64,000 bases of DNA, from assembly GCA_019925095.2 (NCBI GenBank), contig CM034411.1, forward strand, positions 11,966,001 through 12,030,000, in the 5' to 3' direction. This document shows positions 1 to 9,940 of this stretch, one piece after another; the first letter of the stretch is position 1, and each line of letters opens with the position of its first letter. The notes beneath the pieces were generated by a model. It searched no databases. It was not told the DNA's origin and saw nothing but the letters and a program-made list of their open reading frames with translations. A program made the position numbers and the translations under genes. This DNA is from Dendrolimus kikuchii. Its lineage: Eukaryota > Arthropoda > Insecta > Lepidoptera > Lasiocampidae.

Positions 1-374
1 TATCTTTCGTTGTGTTTCTACTAGTATATACATATTTATATATTGCGGTCTAACTTGAACACCATTGACAATAAATATCCAATATGTTGAAACATGTTTA
101 CCAGTGTTGAAGGGCGAGTCTGTCAAAAGTGTTACAGCACTGACTATTGTAGCCAGTTATATCACTAATTGGAGGTGACATTAGTCGAGTTGTTGTAATC
201 GATTATTTATAATTATTTCGTTTGTATCGATTATCTCACATTTGGGGCGTATTCTCGTTGCAAACGTCAAGGAAACAACACGCTCTGCACAAATATGGTT
301 AAATGAATAGATGACACGTGTTACTACTTATAAATTAAAAATAATTTCAATAACAAAAATAGTCGATAAAATAC
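1..374. other. Unassigned AT-rich sequence left of the solo LTR
   Basis: I see no convincing open frame, RNA gene or repeat match elsewhere in the window. The block ends where the LTR begins at 375. Confidence 0.5.
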
Positions 375-880
375 TGTTACATGCCGTCAAAGGAATGCGC
401 ATACCTGTCGGTCGTAAAAGCGCAGTTTATTGCTTTCCCGGATTTAGGAATTATTTTGTTTACTTTGTGTTTAGAATTTGTAATTAAGAAAAACATGCTA
501 TTGTTTTTCTACTTGTTTTATGGCCGCCATTAGTGTCGAACTAATCCTTATTGTTTTCAACTTTGTTGGCCGTTTGCAGGTGTGCAAATTACATTTTCTT
601 GGAAGAACCCAGCCCACGAGCTTCCATTGTGTATTGTACAGTTTACTATAAAACAATGCCCGAACGGAGGGGTGAGGCAGTCGAGCGAGGATTACGATAC
701 GAGTAAGACGTACATTCGACAAGCGATATAGTGACGGACTTTGCGCGTGTTATTGAATCGTGCAGTTGTACTAGTAGTGTCTAGCTATATTTGTACCTAT
801 GTTATACGTATTTTTATAGTTCTAATAAATACTATAGTAATTCCAACGGCATTTTAATTTCGAGTCCCACACTCGTAACA
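375..880 (+). mobile_element. Solo LTR of an LTR retrotransposon
   Basis: The 506-bp block starts TGTTAC and ends GTAACA, the short terminal inverted repeat expected of an LTR. It carries a TATA box (TATAAAA, 647-653) and a polyadenylation signal (AATAAA, 824-829) in the right order. A second diverged copy lies at 30777-31150. The two match best downstream of the TATA box, where both contain GAGGCAGTCGAGCGA. No gag or pol sequence is attached, so this is best read as a solo LTR left by recombination between two LTRs. Flanking bases (ATAC left, ATAA right) are only a near-match for a 4-bp target duplication. The superfamily (Gypsy, Pao or Copia) cannot be told from the LTR alone. Confidence 0.7.
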
Positions 881-889
881 ATAACAACA

Positions 890-1110
890 TTTTTAAAATC
901 TATCTATATTTTGATCATAATATTATAAATGCGAAAGTTAGGATGGATGTTTGTTCCTCAATCACGCCAGAACGGCTGTAAGGATCTGGATGAAATTTGG
1001 CGCAGAGATAGGTTGTAGTCTGGAATAGCACATTGGTTATTTTTATCCCGAAAAAAGTACGGTTCCCGTGAGGTAACATTAACGCGAGCAAAGCCGTGGG
1101 CAAAAAGTAA
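890..1110. repeat. Lepidopteran interspersed repeat fragment (AATATTATAAATGCGAAAGT type)
   Basis: It contains ATAATATTATAAATGCGAAAG followed by a segment with GGATGAAATTTGGCGCAGAG and TATCCCGAAAAAAGTACGG. From general knowledge, this arrangement recurs in many moth and butterfly genomes as a short retroposon or LINE tail. Ends are approximate. Confidence 0.5.
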
Positions 1111-1112
1111 AA

Positions 1113-1414
1113 TAATAATATTCTGTAGACAGGAAGACGGCCCATCTGATGTAAAGCCATTAGCATCGTCTATGGATATTTGCAACACCAAAGTTGCTAC
1201 CAATGTTGTGCCGCTCCCTAAAGGGAGACTGGAAGCTGGCCACTAATAACGGAAAATAACTCATGGTTGTTATGGCGACATACTCTAGACCAGGGGTGAT
1301 AGCCAACCAGACGGGCAAATGCCCTACCACCTGACTCTGTAGGTTGTTTTCTCGCCTCTTACGACAGGGCGCCCGGCCACAGGAATTGTATTCTTTCTCC
1401 GTTCCTGCACAGAT
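1113..1414 (-). mobile_element. SINE-A copy, full-length class
   Basis: Read on the minus strand it begins near TCTGTGCAGGAACGGAGAAA, runs through the GGCGGGCCTGTCGT-like and AGGTGGTAGGGCATTTGCCC segments, and ends near the CTGTCTACAGAATATT end. It matches the copies at 22469, 38966 and 50858 at many positions. Short open frames across it are shadows of the repeat. Confidence 0.75.
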
Positions 1415-2360
1415 ATATTCTCTGATATAGTTATATTGACCTGGGCTCGGCAAAACCTGGATGTCGGCGACACAACCGTTTGTGTCGTGAGCTTTTTAGC
1501 TAGCCTGTTGCTGATGATAAAACCCCGAATTTTGCCACTGGTTACGTTTCCTGTGAAATATAATGAAGAATTCAACTAAGGAGTGAATTTTTTTTATAAT
1601 TTTTTTTTGTTTACCTCATTTTGTTTAAAAAAAATGGAAAAGAGAAGTCAAAATTTATACTTACAAAAAAATGACAACAAGAAAAAAACTACATCGATGA
1701 GCGAATGTCCTCACGATGTTTTCCTCCACCGTCGATGCGTACGTAATACGTATTCAAATAAAGTTATTTGTTTGTAATACATGATAATGTGGATAATACG
1801 AGTGTATTCCCTTCATAAATAAATCGGATTACGTGTTACCTTGCGTATATACGAGTTTCGTGGATTAATGTTGTAAATTGTAACTTTTGTCCGTCCGTAC
1901 TTTGTAGGTAAATTGAAAAGTTGTTGATGAGTTTTATTGCGATGTTATTTAATATTTATTTATTAGCATATTTCTCTAATCTTCGGGCTTCATCTGGGAT
2001 AATGTAATAGTTATTTACGGTGGCCAAATGCTTTTTTATAACGTTAAAAAATAACGCGTTAACAATTAGATACTGCTAGTGCGGTTTTTATATAACAAAA
2101 GACGAAGAACTTTGAAAACTGTTTTATTCAACTTCCGAACAAAGAATGTCCGATACACAGCTGGTTTGCAGTATTTATGCAGTGTCGTAATACAAAAGTA
2201 CCTTTATTTTATTTTATTATTTTAAAACATAAATAACTCCATAATTTATTCTAATTAGTTATTACACAAATTATTAAAAATGCATACAGTAAATACTAGT
2301 CTAAATTTTTAATAGAAGATGGAGCCACTAAGAGAAACTGATTAGGTGGCGCTACTATAC
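1415..2360. other. Unassigned AT-rich sequence
   Basis: I see no gene or recognised repeat. Small open frames here are low-complexity and unsupported. Confidence 0.45.
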
Positions 2361-2585
2361 TCTGGTTTTTAATTACCTGGACTATAATGACAGCTGCGAT
2401 TGACCATTTTTTTTTATGTTGCAAGCTTGAGCAACTTATCACTATGACTTGAATCCTATTGAATTTCTGTGTAGGATTCAACTCACAGTGGTGAGTAGCT
2501 AATTCAACTCACAAAACTCACTTATTAATAAAAAAAAAAATGTCTCTCGCAGCTGTCATTTTAGTCCAGGTAATTAAAAATCTGA
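2361..2585. mobile_element. Small inverted-repeat element (MITE-like)
   Basis: About 41 bp at 2361-2401 reappear in inverse orientation at 2545-2585 with about five differences. Both arms share TTTTTAATTACCTGGACT and ATGACAGCTGCGA. The ~145 bp between them look unrelated. This is the arrangement of a short non-autonomous DNA transposon, but I could not fix a target duplication and the family is unknown. Confidence 0.5.
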
Positions 2586-3404
2586 GTGCATACACAAATG
2601 CTATTGACACTACATTATATTGTACATATACATGAGTTATGTGTCAATGTTTAACGTCATTAGCAAAGTCGCATCTCAAATAATGCAGTCTCATCTACGT
2701 TACATAGACCCTGACAGTATCATTATCCAAGGGTCCAGTAGAGGTACGATGAGTACAAACATGTGAACTTTGTAATTTTACTTCTCATCTATAAGTTTAG
2801 GTGAATAATGTATGGTCTAAGGTTGTAAGCAAGAGGTAAATAAACAAAACATTAGATCTGCCAATTTTGTTTGTCTAATTATATCTTCAATTCTGATACA
2901 AATCGCCTCTTCTTCATCTTCTGCTACTGAGTGGTTACCTCGGCAGAGAGCCACAGCCAAATGCTTGTATGTATAATTCTTATTTTTTTCACTCGGTACG
3001 CGCCATAATGCGATTGAATCCAACATGGCGGACGCAAGGATATTTTAATATAAATGATATGTGATTTAATCTCGAATTTCTACAGGGATCCTATTGAATT
3101 ATTAATTTTATCAAACTCGACGCAAATTATAATTTTATATACAATGTAAGGGCATGTTTATTTATATTGAAACTCAAGCGAGTTAAATTCAAAGAGCAAA
3201 TTGTATTGATTTGACATTTGATTGAAAACTTTGAAGTTAGATAAATAATATTTCCAATAAAATTGTGAAATTATTACGATATTCTTTTTGTAGTGTGTAA
3301 CAAAAATAATATTTGTGAATTGGTTTTGCCTTTAACGATGTTCTATTGATTTCTTGTTCTTGAGGTCGATTCAGTTTAAGAATTTAAAGACACGTTTCAC
3401 TCAC
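2586..3404. other. Unassigned AT-rich sequence
   Basis: A minus-strand frame at 2817-3026 (69 residues) has an acidic EDEEE patch, but I recognise no domain and no neighbouring exon. I do not call it a gene. Confidence 0.4.
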
Positions 3405-3448
3405 ACAGGAACTGGCGTGAAGTGATGTATGTATGTATGTATATATAT
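3405..3448 (+). mobile_element. LINE-M, extremely short 3' tail
   Basis: It contains GGAACTGGCGTGAAGTGATG followed by (TATG)n. This is the last ~25 bp of the LINE whose longest copy ends at 49590, plus its tetranucleotide tail. The insertion is almost completely 5'-truncated. Confidence 0.7.
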
Positions 3449-4208
3449 AACATAATGATGTCTAAAACAATTTATATGTAAAGGGTAGTGAAATAAACGA
3501 AGTAAAACAAAAAAACACTAAATTTTGCAATGTTGTTGTTTTTTTTGTTTTATTCAGCACCGATTTCAGGATGTTGTAGAAGTTATTTATTTTTTGCATC
3601 ATAGTTACTCTTAAAGTCAGTTTCTTTTTTGCTAGATTTTTTTTATTTTTCACTTTTAAGTTAGGTATATGGGTATCCAATAACAATGAAATTTATACGA
3701 AACTATCCTAAACTGACAAAGTGCTCAAAATCGGTTCACAAACAAAAAAGTAATTACATACACATAAAAATATTTACACGACGAATTGAGAGCCTCCCTC
3801 TTTTCTTCAAGTCGGTTTAAATAGCAAATTTCGTCTTAACGTTTGACTTCTGCTTTGAAATCGATTAAAGCTCATTGCCGATCACGTATACGCCATTTTG
3901 CGGTTCCATAATATCTATTGCTTACATACGCTTCGAGCAGATGTAACAAAGCATCTGTAATATTGAAATTATGGTAAACCGAAGCGATTTTCGGGAAGAT
4001 TTGTGACTGCTCAAACGGAACACTTTCGAACCACATCGCGACTGCAAAAACACAGGATCGTCGAACATCCTATCAATAAGGTTACATGGCCAGTGGTGAA
4101 GTTAAATGAATTATATCGTGAGAGAACTTGTAAATCGAGATTACTGATGTGTGAAATTAAACATGCTTAGGATAAATGTGGCAAGTTTACCATCCGTTCC
4201 TTTAAAAT
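3449..4208. other. Unassigned AT-rich sequence
   Basis: Nothing recognised beyond homopolymer runs. Confidence 0.4.
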
Positions 4209-4252
4209 TGGGTAGGCCCGCGCCCAGCAGTGGGACATTTACGGACTAGTAT
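4209..4252 (+). repeat. 3' end of a SINE-B-type element
   Basis: It contains GCCCAGCAGTGGGACATTTA followed by a (TAT)n tract. This is the common lepidopteran SINE 3' end, seen reversed at 58090-58110. Only the tail is present. Confidence 0.55.
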
Positions 4253-4499
4253 TATTATTCGGATTGCTATAATTACACACGTTTAGGCATACGTACTAGT
4301 TTTTAAATTTATGTCATAAATACAAAACACTCAACTACATTTATCAATGATTAGCATGTGCCAGCAAACCTTAAACTTAAAAAAAATTACAATGTATTAA
4401 AAAATATCATAATATTGATTTTATTTAGGTATTAAAGAAATTTAATTATACAATTAAACTAAATAAAACTATGTATATACAAATTAAAATTAAACTATA

Positions 4500-4947
4500 A
4501 AATCCAGTGCCAGACCGCTGTCAGTTGGAAACGTGCCCAAGACAATTACATCGCTGAATGGCAACGCTATTGCGTTGTCCGAGGTATAGAACAGTCTTTT
4601 GGTCACATGAGACGTCTACCAGGCGTTTCGCTATGTCTCGATAAAGTTTGTGCGCCTCAGGCCCATGGGGGCCCATGGTCCTAGGGTCTCGGCCCCAAAA
4701 GCCGCAAACATGTAACCATTTCCGATGGCGGAATATTTGCGGCGTTTTAGGGCCTCCTGTTGTGCAGCAGCTGTACCGGCAGACATGCTAGTGGCTGAAA
4801 GATGGGACGCCGCCAGAGTATCGACGCAAAACGCATCCTCCAGGGCAACAAAGACATTCCATCGGGGTCTCTTGCCATCGTCGCGGCACAAGCCGTTCGG
4901 TTTTCGAATGGCAGGAACCCCGGCGGTGACAAGAGCCCGAGGGATTA
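4500..4947 (-). pseudogene. Broken C-terminal domain of a retroelement with an endonuclease-like fold
   Basis: On the minus strand the frame reads CRDDGKRPRWN near its start, then CVDTLAASHLSA, LKRRKYSAIGNGYMF and AAFGAETLGPW. These line up with the better copy at 43661-44249 (RDDGKRPDGMTL, CVDTLAPSHL, ETLGPW). Downstream, after a frame change, YLGQRNSVAIQR corresponds to YLAQRISLCIQR. The second aspartate of the RPDG motif has become W, and there are stops and frameshifts. I read it as the C-terminus of a non-LTR-type element. The assignment to a restriction-like endonuclease domain is inference, explained under the 43661 entry. Confidence 0.65.
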
Positions 4948-5279
4948 AAAATTAAAAAAATATAAAACTACTTCTTCAGTAAAAATTACTATGGCGGGGC
5001 ATGAAAAACGCAACCGCAGAGACACCTGTTTTCTATACTTATTTATGCCGCGGAAACGTTGTTTATTGGGATAAAAAGTATCTTAAATGTTGACCCGGGA
5101 TATATATCTGCTCTGTGTCGATTTTCATTTAAATCCGTTCAGTAGTTTCCAAGTGATGCTCTAAGGTAGCAGTTCTTAACCTTTTTTACTCAGCGACGCA
5201 CTAAAATACTGTTTACAAATTCGCAACACCCTTATTACATATTTACATGCAAAATTGTTGATAGTTGAAGTGAAGGAGG
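4948..5279 (+). repeat. Rep-E fragment
   Basis: Between 4985 and 5165 it carries GGGATAAAAAGTATCTTAAA, TGACCCGGGATATATATCTG and TTTAAATCCGTTCAGTAGTT, the hallmark blocks of Rep-E, which also occurs at 9740, 16665, 29056, 34020, 58857 and 59150. Probably a LINE 3' end or SINE. No coding capacity. Confidence 0.6.
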
Positions 5280-5292
5280 TAATGTAATGTAC

Positions 5293-5546
5293 ATACATAC
5301 ATACATATATAACTTCACGCCAGTTCCCTTGCGGGGTAGGCACGAACAACAGAGCGCCATTCAGGCTTATTCTTACACACCTTACTTGCTTCTTAGACAT
5401 TCATAGCTCTTGTCATGCACGCTCGTCTGTTCTTAAGGCTCCTGACATCACCTTCTGCTAGTACACGATCAATTTGATCATGGAAGGTGTGTCGTGGTTT
5501 TCCACGACTTCTGCATCCTCCACTTTTGCATTGTATATGTATAATG
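5293..5546 (-). mobile_element. LINE-M, 5'-truncated copy with target duplication
   Basis: The copy is flanked by TAATGTAATGTAC at 5280-5292 and again at 5547-5559, a 13-bp TSD. On the minus strand it encodes the end of the LINE-M reverse transcriptase (GRPRHTFHDQIDRVLAE, then KASKVCKN-like, then AYPARELA) and finishes in the (ATGT)n tail. It is only 254 bp long, so most of the element was never copied. Confidence 0.85.
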
Positions 5547-5559
5547 TAATGTAATGTAC

Positions 5560-5760
5560 CTATATTCAATTCAATTCAATTCAATTTCAAATAAAGGCAA
5601 TTATCCCAGAGATGCCATTTCCCCGAGTCACCTTAGATAAAAATGTGGTATTTGTAAACGGCTAAACTGATTTTGACGAGACTCACCGGCAGATAACTGA
5701 CGTTATAAGGAGTAACTTAGGCTAATTTTAATTTTTTTTGGGGTTCCGCGACAAAAAATC
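5560..5760. repeat. (ATTCA)n microsatellite plus dispersed repeat
   Basis: An (ATTCA)n run at about 5564-5590 is followed by CCGGCAGATAACTGACGTTA and GAGTAACTTAGGCTA, a lepidopteran repeat also present at about 37240-37310. Confidence 0.5.
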
Positions 5761-6438
5761 CACACGCGAGCACGACTAGTTATATATAATATATCCCGGC
5801 CCACTAAGCTTCTATGAACATGACTTGGCTGCAGGGACTGAATTGTTTTCGTACTAACCATTGCCTCCGGCTAATACCACACACGATCTGAACGGTTTTG
5901 GATCGCATTGGTGACATGCTTGAACCGCGTGCATTCCACAACGCGGTTTTTAAATTTCGAACGTGATGTCCGCTTAAAGCTACTCAGCTGTTTTTTTTTA
6001 ATAGTTTGCGGATCTGGCAATAACGCCTTTTGATCAGTTTTATATTATTATTTTTTATCTAATTGTTAAATTTTTGATTGACGACGACAAACAAACCACG
6101 GAGATCTTTTGTGTGTAAATCATATTTCATTACATAGTTATTACATATTTACATATTTAGTTGATTTTATATACCAAAAAAAAAAAATACAATTCTTGCT
6201 AAAAATAACAAACATTTTAATACAATAAAAATGCACCTTTAAATGTCCACAATTTTTTTATTTAGCTGGTGCAGACCGGGAGTTGCCAACTATTTAAATA
6301 AATCAAGTATTGTGAACTTGGCTATGCATGCACTTACTATTATAAAAATGTTGATTGCACAGTTTTAACCCTGGACAATGAAATTTTTTTATATCACGAG
6401 TTCAGCAGACAGGGAGATGTCCCACCTGATGGAAACAA
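5761..6438. other. Unassigned sequence
   Basis: Nothing recognised apart from poly(A) tracts. Confidence 0.4.
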
Positions 6439-6913
6439 CGGATAAGTGGCAAAACGAATCGCAACAACATTTTAACTTGAAGTTTTACGGGCAGATTGTT
6501 AATGTACTTGTCCAATTTGAAAACCTGCCTGTAAAATTTCAAGTTAAAATTTTGTTGCGATTCGTTTTGCCACTTGTCCGTTGCCAATCGTTTTTCCACA
6601 TGTCCGTTGAAGTTTCACTTCTACTATATGTCCCAGCACATATTTCGATTTTTCGCAAGTTTACTGCAAATTATGATTTGGTTAGGTTAGGTATATTTTA
6701 ATGAATGGATTTTTTATTTAAACATATTTTATTTTATAAAACAAAATAACTGAATTCGACCCGGAACCAAAAAACGGATCCATAGTATACTCTAAAATCA
6801 TGCTGTCTCTCACCACGTCTAATCTAAATTTATGCCGCTCCTTCACGAGGTCGTAACGCTTTTTCGTGACAGAAAAATCCTAAGACCCCCCGTTTATATA
6901 GAAGTTTCACTTC
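6439..6913. mobile_element. FB-1 foldback element, copy 1
   Basis: A long DNA hairpin occupies 6439-6580: 56-nt arms (6439-6494 and 6525-6580) with a 30-nt loop and only a few mismatches. It is followed by a 305-bp segment bounded by the palindrome GAAGTTTCACTTC at 6609-6621 and 6901-6913. Two more copies, in the opposite orientation, lie at 46749-47191 and 53477-54207. The shared structure, rather than coding potential, identifies it. The open frames at 6378-6701 and 6402-6599 are shadows of the hairpin. Confidence 0.75.
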
Positions 6914-6924
6914 AAAAGATCACC

Positions 6925-7098
6925 ATCGCTTATGGACAATTTGTACCAAAGGTGCTACCAATGTGATGACGCTCTATGAAGGGAGACTGGAACCTGGCCA
7001 TTAATGCCGGAACACAACTCAAGGCTGTTATGGCGACATACTCTAGACCAGGGGTGGTAACCATCCAGACAGGTATTTAAATACCTTGCCATCTGGCA
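6925..7098 (-). mobile_element. SINE-A copy, short class
   Basis: It matches SINE-A antisense (CTGGAACCTGGCCATTAATG, then GTTATGGCGACATACTCTAG). Its 5' end is at the TTGCCAGATGG point used by four other short copies. The 3' A-tail end is missing, and the copy begins inside the CCATCGCTTATGGACAATTT block next to FB-1. Confidence 0.7.
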
Positions 7099-7625
7099 AA
7101 GTTGCACCTAGGATAGTTCCTCGTGAATCTCGCGATACTAATCTAAAGTTTACACAAGTGAAGCTACGTGTAAAGCACTAACATAGGTTATAAGGGCTAA
7201 TGTTGTTCGTCTGCAAAATGTAAGATGGACGTAGTATTATTTATGTGTCATTATATACTCATATTGAGGGAGGCACTTAGCTAAATGGTTCGTGCGAATA
7301 ATGTGAGTATATTTCTTTATATCCGAAGATAATGGTACAACAGTAAGAATATGATACATATTATTATGTATATGTACATAGCGTAATGAGAATCTCGTTG
7401 TCCTTGTTAGAGGTTTTCCACGGCATTATCGCTGGAATACAATAGAGATTGGCAGTGGTCTGGTAGTCTGTCCCAGAACCACTGCAGAAGTAATTCGTAC
7501 TCTCTTTTCTAGTGCTAAGTGTAAGTGTGTTTTATTATCAGTAAGCATATACTTACTGATAAAAAATCTTTTTTTGTGAGAATATGTTTACGTTTGATGT
7601 ATGTAGTACTTTATTAATTTTGACG
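7099..7625. other. Unassigned sequence with a small perfect hairpin
   Basis: The 10-bp perfect inverted repeat TATCAGTAAG...CTTACTGATA lies at 7536-7545 and 7552-7561. Nothing else is recognised. Confidence 0.4.
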
Positions 7626-7850
7626 GCCTCTGCGGTTGAACGGGCTAAGCCTTTGCCGGCCTAACTCACTGCAACGCAGAGGCTCCGGGTTCGATTCCTG
7701 GTATAGTAAATTTCGGAAACGTATTTTCTCCGTTATATACTATGGTCTGGATGTCTGGGATCTGCTCCAGAGTCGTTCGTTGTGTATTACCCATAACACA
7801 AGCGTGAGTTGCTTAATTTGGGGATATACAATATGTGTGTTTGTCTGCCG
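7626..7850 (+). mobile_element. SINE-C, tRNA-like SINE
   Basis: CTCCGGGTTCGATTCCTGG contains a canonical pol III B box (GGTTCGATTCC) at about 7685-7700, in a tRNA-like 5' region beginning GGCCTCTGCGGTTGAACGG. The body (ACTATGGTCTGGATGTCTGG, then CACAAGCGTGAGTTGCTTAA) recurs inverted at 30150-30335, and more weakly at 13335 and 57710. I cannot identify a good A box, so this is not a tRNA gene. Confidence 0.65.
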
Positions 7851-8625
7851 ATTATTATATTATATATTATTAATTATCAACCTCAAATCAAATACAAATA
7901 AATTAGCTTCGGTGACGTTATTGCGTTTATAGTATTTGTATATTTACAGGACTTCTATACTTGTAATCTAAATTTCCTTAAAAGATAGTATTAATAATTA
8001 TGTTTAAAACTAATATTTATTATTTCAATATCGTTTAATATTATTAGTTTCATATTAAGTACCTGCTTATAAATAATATTAGTTTGTCTATTTATGTGCT
8101 GACAAGTACACTACTACAAACTAAAAAACGTCTCAAAGCTAATTCACATGTATTATAGTGAGGTTTAAAGTTTAAGACATTTAATTTAAAAAAAAATACA
8201 ATTCACTTACAAAGAAATAACTAGTTACATTTAATACGCATTTACCCCTATTAGCGCATCTGTCCATTTGTTATCGTAATATTTAATGTTTTGTTTTCGA
8301 ATGAGTTTCTTCTTCTTCTTCTCCGTCGTCACACTCTTGGCAGAGTGGTCGTGGTCCTCATGACAGGGGTGGTGGCAAGCTTCACAATTCGTCGCCATTA
8401 CTCTCGTACTGTAGCTTTCCTCGTGCATTCGTGGAGTGGACCACTTAGTGCGGTTTTGACTTGGTCGAATTAGTTTAGCTTATTATTTATAATATGTGAG
8501 GGTATTCTTGAGACAAGTCGGAGCAATGCAAGTTGTTCATTAAGGCAACGGTTTTATTAAAACGCGTAAAGCGAATTTAAAGTGTAGTTACGTGTTTTTG
8601 TCAGTAAGTCTGTCTGTTAGTTACT
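7851..8625. other. Unassigned AT-rich sequence
   Basis: A (TTC)n-rich stretch near 8305-8325 drives two small overlapping open frames. Neither is supported. Confidence 0.4.
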
Positions 8626-8638
8626 AAGTAGCTTTACA

Positions 8639-8833
8639 TACATACATACATAAGTTCACGTCAGTTCCCTTGCGGGGTAGGCACGAACAACAGAGCGCCA
8701 TTTAGGCTTATTCTTACACACCTCACTTGCTTCTTTGACATTCATAACTCTTGTCATGCACGCTCATCTGTTCTTAAGGCTCCTGACATCACCTTATGCT
8801 AGTACACGATCAATTTGATCATGGAAGGTGTAC
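8639..8833 (-). mobile_element. LINE-M, 5'-truncated copy with target duplication
   Basis: AAGTAGCTTTACA occurs at 8626-8638 and 8834-8846, a perfect 13-bp TSD around a 195-bp insert. The insert is antisense LINE-M 3' end with its tetranucleotide tail at the left edge. Confidence 0.88.
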
Positions 8834-8846
8834 AAGTAGCTTTACA

Positions 8847-9739
8847 AGAATAAATAATGCAGTGCAAACAGATAGGTAGATTTAATGATAACTTGATAAC
8901 CAATTACTAGGTATGATGATAACCAACTACTGGAATGATCATAACCAAATACTAGTAGGATGATTGGCAGGACGACTATAGAGTCACAAACGTCGTATAA
9001 AATCAATTTACAACAGTATAAAATTATCTTCGACAAACGGGTGAACATTTGCAGCAATATCGTAGGGAAATTCGCCTTCGAGCCTTGAATTACAAATGTT
9101 GTTACGCCTGATACATATTTGATACGTTCGTATCTATGAGCCGTATCTCAAGATATATCGGAATGATATTGCTATTATGACTTTAAAATTGAATTCTTAA
9201 AACGAATCTCGACGGTTGTAACGCTCTGCTAATACTGTAGTATTTCAAATTGTTTATTATACTACTTCCAAGCGTTTATTTTACTTTTGACGTTTGCATT
9301 TGCACGTCTATCAAATTGCATATTTCTTGACAATAAAGTCCATATAAAACTAATGACATAATTGTCGTACTTTATTATTGTGGCTGACGTAACAGTGATG
9401 TTCTGTGAGTCATGTACCGCACATACTATTAAACCGCCAAAGTAATCGATTTGGAAATAAAAAATGTTCTACTTGAAAGAAAAATAATACCGCAATTATT
9501 AATATATGTAAAATATGTTAATTGAAATGTGGGTATATTTATTACACGATATAGTATTTTTAGCAAAAATATATAGATCGATTAAATTGATTCAAACTTA
9601 TTTATAAATAAATATTTAAAAAAAACAAGTCGGTGTTCCATTAGGACATTACTGTTTGATCCGTCAACGAGCTTTCAAAAGTAAAATAAACGCTTGGAAA
9701 GGGTATAATAACTAGAAGTGCCATCGCTTCTTCGTTTGC
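8847..9739. other. Unassigned AT-rich sequence
   Basis: A short imperfect direct repeat (GATGATAACCAACTACT, GATCATAACCAAATACTAG) lies near 8885-8960. Nothing else is recognised. Confidence 0.4.
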
Positions 9740-9940
9740 GTTGCCATGACGACGATGTATTTACTGGAAAATTTCAACGGCGACACAAATAAAACACGAC
9801 GATGAAAGGTATCCCTAGAGTTGATCCGGAGATATAAGCTAGGTCTGTGTAAAGTTTCATTTAAATCCGACCAGTAGTTTTCACGTGATCTTCTAACGGA
9901 CAGATAGACCGACAAAAATCTTAAAGTTGCATTTTTGAAA
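9740..9940 (+). repeat. Rep-E fragment, diverged
   Basis: It contains GATATAAGCTAGGTCTGTGT, TTTCATTTAAATCCGACCAG and TAGTTTTCACGTGAT followed by ACGGACAGATAGACCGAC. These are the 3' half blocks of Rep-E. Confidence 0.55.

Noticed and set aside
2817..3026. 69-residue minus-strand frame with an acidic patch, possible exon
   Set aside because: No family match that I can name and no plausible partner exon.
7636..7932. Possible tRNA gene or 98-residue protein
   Set aside because: There is a good B box but no proper A box or cloverleaf, and the body is repeated at 30150. It is a tRNA-like SINE, and the open frame is incidental.
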